46,978 bases of DNA from Candidatus Merdivivens pullicola (lineage in GTDB: Bacteria; Bacteroidota; Bacteroidia; Bacteroidales; UBA932), in NCBI GenBank assembly GCA_017694945.1, contig JADIMA010000031.1:1-46978 (forward strand), read 5' to 3'. Shown one piece after another: positions 17,004 through 24,267 of this stretch (position 1 is its first letter; each line of letters begins with the position of its first letter). The translations under genes and the position numbers were made by a program. The notes beneath the pieces are model-generated. The model worked only from the letters and a program-made list of their open reading frames with translations. It made no database searches and was not told where the DNA came from.

Positions 17004-18242
17004 ATGGGTGGTGTATCGGACATATTGGGACGGACGGCCGCTTTTGCCATGCAGCATGCAGGGGACGATTGCGACCGTCTCCTTTTTAATGCTTCCAAAT
17101 ATCCCGATATCGATGTCCCCCTTGCCGTGGATACGATACGCGGAAGGGCGAGGATGGCAAGGAAGGTTCCCGTGTTCGCCGCATGTGACGGCCTGCTGTA
17201 TCCCGGGCGTCTGTGCGTGGAGCAGTGCAGCAACGGCGCATGCGCGGAATACAAGTCGCGTATCGCATCGGAACTTGCACCGGGGGGAGTCGTAGCCGAT
17301 ATAACGGGAGGCCTCGGAGTCGATGACTATTTCATGTCTTTCAATGCCGCGAGAATCCATAGTTTTGAACGTGACAGGCTTCTTGCCCGATGTGCAATGT
17401 ACAATTTCGGCCTGCTCGGTCGGAAAAACATCGAGGTGAGGAATATGGATGTTTCGGCAGGCAATATCGAATCACTGCTTGCGGAACTTCGCCCCGACCT
17501 GGTATATGCGGATCCGGCGAGGCGCAGCAAGTCGGGAGGAAGGGTGTTTGCAATAAGGGATTATGAACCGGATATAGAAGCCTTGCTCCCTTGTGTATTT
17601 GCCCATTGCCGCTATTTCCTTGTGAAGATTTCTCCGATGGAAGATCTTGATGCTGTCTTCAATGCCATCCCTCAATGCCGGGAAATCCATGTCGTCTCGC
17701 ATTCAGGAGAGTGCAAGGAACTGCTTCTTGTGCTGGACAGGGACTTCCGTGAGACTCCGGCGGCATGCAGAAAGAGGGTGGCCGTGGCTCTTGGAGACGG
17801 CGGCGAAGAGGACATAATGGCTTTTACCAAAGAAGAGGAACGGACAGTTGCGCCCCCGTTTCTCGGCCATGCAGATGAAATAATGCCGGGAATGTCGCTG
17901 TATGTTCCGTCCCCGGCGATTCTTAAATCGGGCGCATACAATCTTTTTGCAGAAAAATCGGGTTGTGCCAAACTCGATTCGAGTACCCATCTGTATCTCG
18001 GTAAGGCCGGAATGAAGCCCCATGCAAAAGCCTATGAAATAATAGCCGTGTATCCTCTGGACAAGAAAGGGCTTGCGGCATTGGCTTCAAGAGTCCTGGG
18101 GCGTGCGGATGTTACGGCAAGGAATATACCCTTGTCGTCTGAAGACCTGGCCCGGCGTCTGAAAATCAAGACCGGCGGCCTGCACCATGTCTGGGGATGC
18201 CGGGCCGCCGGGGAAAATATTCTTTTACTTACAACTTCTTAG
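17004..18242 (+). CDS. Class I SAM-dependent methyltransferase with C-terminal THUMP-like domain
   Basis: A 412-residue cytosolic protein of a conserved Bacteroidota family. The N-terminal quarter is helical with RARMARKVP and a Cys-containing segment LCVEQCSNGACAEYKS, corresponding to the family's ferredoxin-like N-terminal region. A Rossmann methyltransferase core follows: VADITGGLGVDDYFM is the SAM loop and DLVYADPARR is the catalytic-loop motif, resembling N-methyltransferases acting on nucleic acid (DPPY-like, here DPAR). The C-terminal part (about residues 320-412, including KTGGLHHVWGCR) is the THUMP-like region expected to bind RNA. A tRNA or rRNA target is likely but unproven. Its stop codon overlaps that of the convergent DPP IV-like gene by 4 bases. 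Confidence 0.88.
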   Translation: MGGVSDILGRTAAFAMQHAGDDCDRLLFNASKYPDIDVPLAVDTIRGRARMARKVPVFAACDGLLYPGRLCVEQCSNGACAEYKSRIASELAPGGVVADITGGLGVDDYFMSFNAARIHSFERDRLLARCAMYNFGLLGRKNIEVRNMDVSAGNIESLLAELRPDLVYADPARRSKSGGRVFAIRDYEPDIEALLPCVFAHCRYFLVKISPMEDLDAVFNAIPQCREIHVVSHSGECKELLLVLDRDFRETPAACRKRVAVALGDGGEEDIMAFTKEEERTVAPPFLGHADEIMPGMSLYVPSPAILKSGAYNLFAEKSGCAKLDSSTHLYLGKAGMKPHAKAYEIIAVYPLDKKGLAALASRVLGRADVTARNIPLSSEDLARRLKIKTGGLHHVWGCRAAGENILLLTTS

Positions 18243-20287
18243 TCTTTAAGCCATTTAAGCCAGAAAAATTTGTTGGCCGCGTTGAAATGGTCGGCCTGAT
18301 AGCCGCGGTATCCGTGTTTTCCTTCAGGATAAATCATCAGTTCAAAACGTTTCCCCTCTTTCTGGAGCAAGTCTATGAGTTGCATCGTCTGCTGGAAATG
18401 CACATTGTCGTCGGCCGTGCCGTGAGTGATTTTCAGCATGTGGGTAGGCTTGACGGCCGGGTCTCCGTATTCAACAGGGTACATGTCGATATAGTTGAGT
18501 ACCTTGTCCGCATATCCTTCCGGATTGCGTTGTGGAGTGTCCATGTACCTCTCGGTATAATGCGAGTCGTACAGCATCCAGTCATACACTCCGCCTCCTG
18601 CAATCCCGAAATTGAAATGTTCCGCGCCCTTTGTCAGGCAGAGCACGGTCATCGTGCCTCCGAATGAGAAACCTTCAACGCCTATTTTGTCTTCATCGAC
18701 ATACGGAAGGGACTTGAAATATTCCGACCATGTTATGAAGTCCTGTAATTCATAATTCATCAGATTCCCGTATATCATGTCCAGACCCTTGCGTCCGCAG
18801 CAGCCTGCCGCGCGGTTGTCCACAATCACTTCGATTATGCCGTTGTTCGCCCACCACTGGGTCATGTCGTTGATGCCTTTCCACCTGTCGCGTACCATAG
18901 GGGTGTCGGGGCCGCCGTATATGTCGAAATGTACAGGGTATTTCTGTGAAGGGTCGAAGCCGATAGGGTAGAAAACCTGCCCCGGAAGGGTGAAGCCGTC
19001 TTCGGTCTCGATGAAAATCAACTCAGGAAGCGCTATTGCGTACTTGTCGAATTCACTGCCTTTCATGTCTGCTATGACTTCGTGTTTCGGGCTTCCGTCG
19101 CGGTTGAACCTGCCCGTGCGGAAAACAGATACCTTCGGAGGAGTCGCGCCGTTTGAATAAGTGGCTGCAAACTGTTTGAAATCATCGGACATTACTATCT
19201 TGTGGATGTCGTAGTTCTCATCGGTAAGCGCCGTTATTTCCCCTTTGGAGTCCGCTTTGTACAGCGCGCGTCTTATTTTTGAAGAACGCAGTGCGAGAAA
19301 ATATACATCGTCGGTTTTAGGATTGACCCCCACAAGGGAGATGTCCCAGTTTTCTCCGGAAGTAATCCTCCTTATCCCGCTGCCGTCGTATGGAAGGAAG
19401 TAAATCTGCTGCCATCCTTCGAAATCGCGTACCATATACAGGCCGTCTTCTTCGAAAATGATTTCCTTCATCCAGTCTATCCATGTCTTGTATGATTCCT
19501 GGTAAACAAGTCTTTTTTCACCGGATGAGGCGTTTACCGCATAGAGATCCAGATGGTTCTGCACCCGTGGCATGCGTGCTATGTAAAATTCTTTACTGTC
19601 GGCCCCCCAGAACGGAATGCCGAAGTACTGATCCTGTTTTTCGTCGAAATCCGCCCACGTTATTATTGTTTCAGAAGAAGATATGTCGGCCATTCCGATC
19701 CTTACTTCGGGATTTTTGTCGCCTGCTTTCGGATAGTGGTAATTGAACAGTTCGCCATGCTGTCCGTCTGACAGGTAAATCGGGAAAACGGGCACTCCCG
19801 TGTTGTCGAATCTGTAAAAACCTATTTTCCTGCTGTCCGGAGACCACCAGAATGCCTTGTAGGCGGTGGCGCGGCCGAGTATCTCTTCATAATATACCCA
19901 TGAAGCATAGCCGTTGGTAACCATGTCGCTGCCGTCCGAGGTAATCCGTGTTTCAGTCCCGTCGGAGACATTGAACACATACAGGTCGGATCCTTTCGTA
20001 TAGGCGACTTTAGTGCTGTCCGGAGAATACGATGGATTGACTGCGTCGGAAGGCATGTTTTCCGGGAAAACGGTTTTTCTTGCCGGTTCTTTGGAAAAAA
20101 CGAACTGTTCCCCGTCCCAATAATAGTCGAGCGGAATGGTTTCAAGGATTCCTTCAGGCAGTTTTCCTGAAATGTTTTCTTCTGTGAGACGGATTTTTTC
20201 TGTCTGATCAGGAGTCTCACCTGCGAATGCGTTGACACCGTGTAAAGCGGCGATGATTACCGTTAGAGCCAGTAATGTATGTTTCAT
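18239..20287 (-). CDS. S9 dipeptidyl peptidase IV-like prolyl peptidase, secreted
   Basis: A 682-residue exported serine peptidase of the DPP IV group, cleaving X-Pro or X-Ala dipeptides from peptide N-termini in the periplasm or at the surface. The start used is the ATG at 20287, because it opens a clean signal peptide (MKHTLLAL... ending NAFAG). The ATG at 20344 would add 19 basic residues before it. The N-terminal two thirds is a beta-propeller (YSPDSTKVAYTKGSDLYVF, WWSPDSRKIGFYRF) with the paired Glu motif VYYEEILGR that holds the substrate amino group. The catalytic domain shows the nucleophile in GFSFGGT, an Asp in HGTADDNVHF and His in GKHGYRG. It ends with a 4-base overlap with the methyltransferase gene. 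Confidence 0.93.
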   Translation of the reverse strand: MKHTLLALTVIIAALHGVNAFAGETPDQTEKIRLTEENISGKLPEGILETIPLDYYWDGEQFVFSKEPARKTVFPENMPSDAVNPSYSPDSTKVAYTKGSDLYVFNVSDGTETRITSDGSDMVTNGYASWVYYEEILGRATAYKAFWWSPDSRKIGFYRFDNTGVPVFPIYLSDGQHGELFNYHYPKAGDKNPEVRIGMADISSSETIITWADFDEKQDQYFGIPFWGADSKEFYIARMPRVQNHLDLYAVNASSGEKRLVYQESYKTWIDWMKEIIFEEDGLYMVRDFEGWQQIYFLPYDGSGIRRITSGENWDISLVGVNPKTDDVYFLALRSSKIRRALYKADSKGEITALTDENYDIHKIVMSDDFKQFAATYSNGATPPKVSVFRTGRFNRDGSPKHEVIADMKGSEFDKYAIALPELIFIETEDGFTLPGQVFYPIGFDPSQKYPVHFDIYGGPDTPMVRDRWKGINDMTQWWANNGIIEVIVDNRAAGCCGRKGLDMIYGNLMNYELQDFITWSEYFKSLPYVDEDKIGVEGFSFGGTMTVLCLTKGAEHFNFGIAGGGVYDWMLYDSHYTERYMDTPQRNPEGYADKVLNYIDMYPVEYGDPAVKPTHMLKITHGTADDNVHFQQTMQLIDLLQKEGKRFELMIYPEGKHGYRGYQADHFNAANKFFWLKWLKD

Positions 20288-20354
20288 ATTTATGAAAATT
20301 TTAAACTTTTTTACAAAATAAGCACTATTTTTTCTTCGTAACAAGAAATATCCG

Positions 20355-20362
20355 TAACTTTG
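20355..20362 (+). promoter_or_regulatory. -7 box for the phosphohexomutase gene
   Basis: TAACTTTG matches TAnnTTTG, 25 bases before the ATG at 20388. For the divergent DPP IV-like gene only an imperfect box (TTATTTTG on the minus strand, 20321-20314) is visible. Confidence 0.6.
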
Positions 20363-20387
20363 AATGATAAGTTAAAAAATTCAGATT

Positions 20388-22103
20388 ATGGAAAAAGATT
20401 TCAGGGCAGTCGCCCAAAGTTGGCTTGACGGAGATTTCGATGAAGCGACCAAACAGGAAGTAAAGGTTTTGATGGAAGGCGACCCTGCCGCCCTTGAAGA
20501 TGCGTTTTACAAGAACCTTGAATTCGGAACCGGCGGTCTGCGCGGTATAATGGGAGCCGGCACTAACAGGATGAACCGTTATACGGTAGGTATGGCGACA
20601 CAGGGACTTGCCAATTATATACGGAAAACCGGCCGGGCGGACGGAACCTGTCTGTGCATATCGCATGACAACCGCAACCACAGCCGCGAATTTGCGCTCA
20701 TAACCGCCGATGTGCTTTCGGCGAACGGTTTCGATGTATATGTTTTCGAGAGCCTGCGCCCTACGCCGGAACTCAGTTATGCCGTCAGGCTGAAAAAGGC
20801 CGTGGCCGGTGTAATGGTTACGGCTTCGCACAATCCGAAAGAGTACAACGGTTACAAGGTTTTCTGGTCCGACGGAGGCCAGGTGACATCTCCGGTTGAT
20901 AAGGAAATCGTTGCCGAAGTCAATTCAATCAAGAGTCCGTCCGAAGTGAAGTTCGTCCCCGGTGAAGGTGCCGGGAAGATCAGCATCATGGGCGAGGATG
21001 TCGATTCCCTTTATCTTAAAGACATACTTTCATTGACGCTTTCGCCAGAGTCCGTCGCACGGCACAATGACATCAAACTGGTATATACGCCTTTGCACGG
21101 TACCGGTGTAAGGCTGGTTCCGCGCGCGCTGGCTGCACTCGGTTTCAAGAACGTGTATCATGTTCCGCAGCAGGATGTGAATGACGGCGATTTCCCTACT
21201 GTCAAGTCTCCTAACCCGGAAGAACCGTCGGCTTTGAAGATGGCGATAGAAGTCGCCGAACGCAATCATGCCGACATAGTGCTTGCAACCGATCCCGATG
21301 CCGACCGTGTCGGCATAGCGGTGCGCGACGACAAGGGCGAAATGGTGTTGTTGAACGGCAACCAGACCGCGTCAATCCTTACGTACTATATTCTGACACG
21401 CTGGCAGGAGTCGGGCAGGCTTGACGGACACCAATACATCGTTAAGACAATCGTGACCACGGAACTGCTGAAAGCCATTGCCTCAAGTTTCGGCGTAAAG
21501 ACATACGACGTCCTTACAGGTTTCAAATATATTGCGGAGATAGTAAAGAAGAACGAAGGCAGTTCCACTTTCGTATGCGGCGGCGAAGAAAGTTACGGAT
21601 TCAATATAGGTGAGTTTGTACGTGACAAGGATGCCGTGATTTCATGTTCGATGATAGCGGAAGCGGCTGCATGGGCGGCCGACAGCGGCAAGAGCCTTTA
21701 CGGCCTGCTCATGGACATTTATGCCAAGTATGGCTATTATCGTGAAAAGATGCTTTCGTTCACGATGAAAGGCAAGGCCGGGCTGGAACAGATAGCATCC
21801 CTGATGGCAGGTTTCAGGAAAGAGCCTTTGAAGTCGGTCGGAGGCGTTCCTGTGGCGCGGGTCATAGACTATACCAGGCCGGAGGAAACAGGACTTCCTT
21901 CATCAAATGTCCTTCAATATGTAGCGCAGGACGGAACAGTTCTGACAGTAAGGCCGTCAGGGACTGAGCCTAAGATCAAGTTCTATATCGGTCTGGCTGA
22001 AAGTTCTTCCGGTATGTCTGTGGACGAGGCGGCAAGACGCGCCGACGAGAGGGTGGCTGTCATTGGAAAGGAAATAGAAGGACTTCTTGACCAGCATAGA
22101 TGA
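20388..22103 (+). CDS. Phosphoglucomutase/phosphomannomutase (phospho-sugar mutase)
   Basis: A 571-residue cytosolic alpha-D-phosphohexomutase, interconverting hexose 1- and 6-phosphates for sugar-nucleotide and glycogen metabolism. All four functional loops are readable: the phosphoserine loop TASHNP (S147), the metal loop DPDADRVGIA, the sugar-specificity loop GGEESYGF and the phosphate-binding loop RPSGTEPKIKFY. The N-terminus FGTGGLRGIMG is typical of the long PgcA/PGM2-like branch, and the length agrees with that. Glucose versus mannose preference cannot be decided, although GGEESYGF leans to phosphoglucomutase. The gene is monocistronic by layout, with its own promoter and a strong terminator downstream. 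Confidence 0.94.
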   Translation: MEKDFRAVAQSWLDGDFDEATKQEVKVLMEGDPAALEDAFYKNLEFGTGGLRGIMGAGTNRMNRYTVGMATQGLANYIRKTGRADGTCLCISHDNRNHSREFALITADVLSANGFDVYVFESLRPTPELSYAVRLKKAVAGVMVTASHNPKEYNGYKVFWSDGGQVTSPVDKEIVAEVNSIKSPSEVKFVPGEGAGKISIMGEDVDSLYLKDILSLTLSPESVARHNDIKLVYTPLHGTGVRLVPRALAALGFKNVYHVPQQDVNDGDFPTVKSPNPEEPSALKMAIEVAERNHADIVLATDPDADRVGIAVRDDKGEMVLLNGNQTASILTYYILTRWQESGRLDGHQYIVKTIVTTELLKAIASSFGVKTYDVLTGFKYIAEIVKKNEGSSTFVCGGEESYGFNIGEFVRDKDAVISCSMIAEAAAWAADSGKSLYGLLMDIYAKYGYYREKMLSFTMKGKAGLEQIASLMAGFRKEPLKSVGGVPVARVIDYTRPEETGLPSSNVLQYVAQDGTVLTVRPSGTEPKIKFYIGLAESSSGMSVDEAARRADERVAVIGKEIEGLLDQHR

Positions 22104-22134
22104 AAATGATGATTCGGGGCCTTGACGCATGAAA

Positions 22135-22181
22135 AAACTGCGGTTTCAAGGGAGGCGGGACCTCCTCGGAAACCGCAGTTT
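22135..22181. terminator. Strong nested-stem terminator shared by pgm-like and pssA genes
   Basis: A perfect 13-base-pair outer stem (22135-22147 with 22169-22181) encloses an inner GGAGG/CCTCC stem (22151-22155 with 22161-22165). A T-rich tail follows on the plus side, and on the minus side the arm ends in TTTTTTC. It lies between convergent genes and should terminate both. Confidence 0.88.
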
Positions 22182-22197
22182 CTTTGTATTGCACAGT

Positions 22198-22968
22198 CTA
22201 TTCGGCCTTTCGGGCTTTAAAACCGAATATGCAGTTTATCGTGTTTGCCATGATGTACATGGTAAACATGGCACATGTTCCTGCTGCCAGTGCCGGCATG
22301 AATCCGTTGTCAAGGAATGCAAGCAGTACTGCAAGCCCGGCTGCTATCGGGATTGTGAAAACCGTAATGAGCCTTCCGCGCGAACATGACAACCTGTCAT
22401 CGGAGTTTTTGGAAAAACTCTTGAGGGATACCATGGGCAGGCGGCTTAGCATTAGCCTGCATGCGATATAGACGACTATCGGCATGGCAAGGAAACTGCC
22501 TGCCATTATGTTGTGTATCCAGCCGAGTTCGAACAGTTCCATGATTGTCGCAATCGAACCGATGAACATGGCGGCTGCAGGGACGGGAAGCCCTTTGAAG
22601 CCGTGCGACTGTTTTTCGTCCGTATTGAATCTGGCAAGCCTTAATGCCGCGCATGGCACGGCGAGCAGCGGGATGTATGTCACAAACAGAGGCCCCATGA
22701 ACGTTTCCTGCATCTTGATGAATAGCATGAAGGACGGGAGCACTCCGAAACTGACAAGGTCGGCCAGGGAGTCAAGTTCCTTGCCGATTGCCGAATAGGC
22801 TTTAAGGCCGCGCGCGGCGGCTCCGTCAAGCATGTCGAATATCGCTGCTGCCAGCATGAATGCGAATGCGCAGGCTATCTCTCCTTTAGCGGCGTATATA
22901 ATACCGAACACTCCTGAAACAAGGTTCAGGAGTGTTATGGTGTTTGGTATATGTCTTATAAGTCCCAT
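22198..22968 (-). CDS. pssA: CDP-diacylglycerol-serine O-phosphatidyltransferase PssA
   Basis: A 256-residue polytopic inner-membrane enzyme that makes phosphatidylserine from CDP-diacylglycerol and serine. The CDP-alcohol phosphotransferase motif is complete: D45, D48-G49, A52-R53, G62, D66 and D70 in the segment starting FDMLDGAAARG. The N-terminus RHIPNTITLLNLVSG is typical of PssA. Length is normal for the Bacillus/Bacteroidota type. Its product is the substrate of Psd encoded at 1967-2626. It lies 6 bases after a secreted C1 peptidase gene on the same strand and is probably transcribed from that gene's promoter, an unusual partner. Confidence 0.93.
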   Translation of the reverse strand: MGLIRHIPNTITLLNLVSGVFGIIYAAKGEIACAFAFMLAAAIFDMLDGAAARGLKAYSAIGKELDSLADLVSFGVLPSFMLFIKMQETFMGPLFVTYIPLLAVPCAALRLARFNTDEKQSHGFKGLPVPAAAMFIGSIATIMELFELGWIHNIMAGSFLAMPIVVYIACRLMLSRLPMVSLKSFSKNSDDRLSCSRGRLITVFTIPIAAGLAVLLAFLDNGFMPALAAGTCAMFTMYIMANTINCIFGFKARKAE

Positions 22969-22974
22969 GCGGTC

Positions 22975-24153
22975 TTATTTGATGCCGAGTTTCTTCTGGA
23001 TGTCCTTTGGAATGGCGTCCTTGTGGACGATGATGTTCATGGTCTTGTACCTTACGAAAGCATCGGAAGCATACCAGATGCCGTGGTATTTTCCGGCATC
23101 TCCCCATGAGTTCTTCACCATGAAGTATTTGTTGCCGTCCTGGTCTTCGGCCACACCGTAGATAAGCATTCCGTGGTCGTCCGTAGTGGTCTTGTTGTCA
23201 TATCCTGTCTGACGGAGTTCCTGGGTTATCTCAAGTTCTGCAGGAAGGAGTTTTTCAGGCTGCGCCTCTTCGGATTTGCCCACCCATTTTTCCTGGTCTG
23301 AACCGGCTTTCTTTGCGGCCTCGTCAACGACAACTGCAAGTCCGTCGCGTGTGAAACCCCTTTCACTCACATCGGAACCCCATGCAATCGTGTAGCCTTT
23401 GTCAATCGAGTTGTACATGATTTCCATCATGTCGTCCAGAGGAACGTTGTATGAGAAATCCCACCTCCAGTTGTCGCAGATTTCAAGTACGAACTGGGTG
23501 TAGAACGGATGGTGGTTGTATGAAGTAATCGATACATAGTCGTCCGGGTTGATTCCGAGGCTTTCGGCGAAACTCTTAGGAGTGTATTCCTTGCCCTGGT
23601 ATGTGAATGTTTCAGGATATTCTCCGAAATAAGCGGCAAGTATGCCGTCGAAACCACGTTTCCATGCGGTTGACAGTTTGCCGTTAGGACGTTTTGCGAT
23701 TTCCTGTACGTAAGCGAGGGTGACTGCATCGATTTCACCGTGTACAGGCAGTTCTTCGCCGTAGTTGAATCCAGGCATTGCTTCCTGAGGGACGATGCCG
23801 TAATCTTCAATCACATGGAGCACGTCTTCGCATGATGAGCCTGCTGAAAAGTTCAGTTTGCCGTCCATGCGGACATATTTTTCAGCCCTGTCGGAGTATG
23901 AATGCGAAACGACGAACATTTCGGAAAGGTCGTGTTCGCCTTTGCCCATCCTGATGAGTTCGGACTCAATGAAAGCAAGGCCCGAGAAACACCAGCAGGT
24001 ACCTGACATGTACTGGTTCTTGATTGAAGTAATAGGAAGTTCCTTGATGGTTTTGAACTCGTATTCAGGAGTTTCGTTTTGCGGTGCCTGAGCAGTCGCA
24101 CCAAAAGAAATCGCCGACAACAGAGCGGCTGCGGTAAGTGATTTCAAATACAT
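22975..24153 (-). CDS. Secreted C1 family (bleomycin hydrolase-like) cysteine peptidase
   Basis: A 392-residue papain-fold peptidase of the C1B/PepC type with a signal peptide (ending GATAQ), so it acts outside the cytosol. The active-site segment is NQYMSGTCWCFS, with the oxyanion Gln47 six residues before Cys53, as in papain. The His lies in DDHGMLIYG and the Asn in MVKNSWGD. The second Cys (Cys55) replaces the usual Ala or Ser two residues after the catalytic one. The insert between the halves is large and contains SEMFVVSHSYSDRAEKYVR, as in bleomycin hydrolases. It is shorter than cytosolic PepC (about 440). It probably hydrolyses peptides in the periplasm or at the surface. pssA follows by 6 bases. 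Confidence 0.92.
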   Translation of the reverse strand: MYLKSLTAAALLSAISFGATAQAPQNETPEYEFKTIKELPITSIKNQYMSGTCWCFSGLAFIESELIRMGKGEHDLSEMFVVSHSYSDRAEKYVRMDGKLNFSAGSSCEDVLHVIEDYGIVPQEAMPGFNYGEELPVHGEIDAVTLAYVQEIAKRPNGKLSTAWKRGFDGILAAYFGEYPETFTYQGKEYTPKSFAESLGINPDDYVSITSYNHHPFYTQFVLEICDNWRWDFSYNVPLDDMMEIMYNSIDKGYTIAWGSDVSERGFTRDGLAVVVDEAAKKAGSDQEKWVGKSEEAQPEKLLPAELEITQELRQTGYDNKTTTDDHGMLIYGVAEDQDGNKYFMVKNSWGDAGKYHGIWYASDAFVRYKTMNIIVHKDAIPKDIQKKLGIK

Positions 24154-24214
24154 TTCAATGTTTGTTTTTAATGTGTTTAAAATTTATTTATTAAAATAAT
24201 CTTCATATATCTGG

Positions 24215-24222
24215 CAAATATA
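24215..24222 (-). promoter_or_regulatory. -7 box for the C1 peptidase-pssA pair
   Basis: Minus-strand TATATTTG matches TAnnTTTG and lies 61 bases before the ATG at 24153, predicting a 5' leader of about 55 bases. Confidence 0.6.
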
Positions 24223-24235
24223 ATCATTATTTTTG

Positions 24236-24243
24236 TAAATTTG
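24236..24243 (+). promoter_or_regulatory. -7 box for the antiporter-hydrolase gene
   Basis: TAAATTTG matches TAnnTTTG, 24 bases before the ATG at 24268. It lies only 13 bases from the divergent box 24215-24222, so the two promoters face apart from an overlapping polymerase site. Confidence 0.6.
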
Positions 24244-24267
24244 CCTCATTCACAAATAAAAAGCAAG

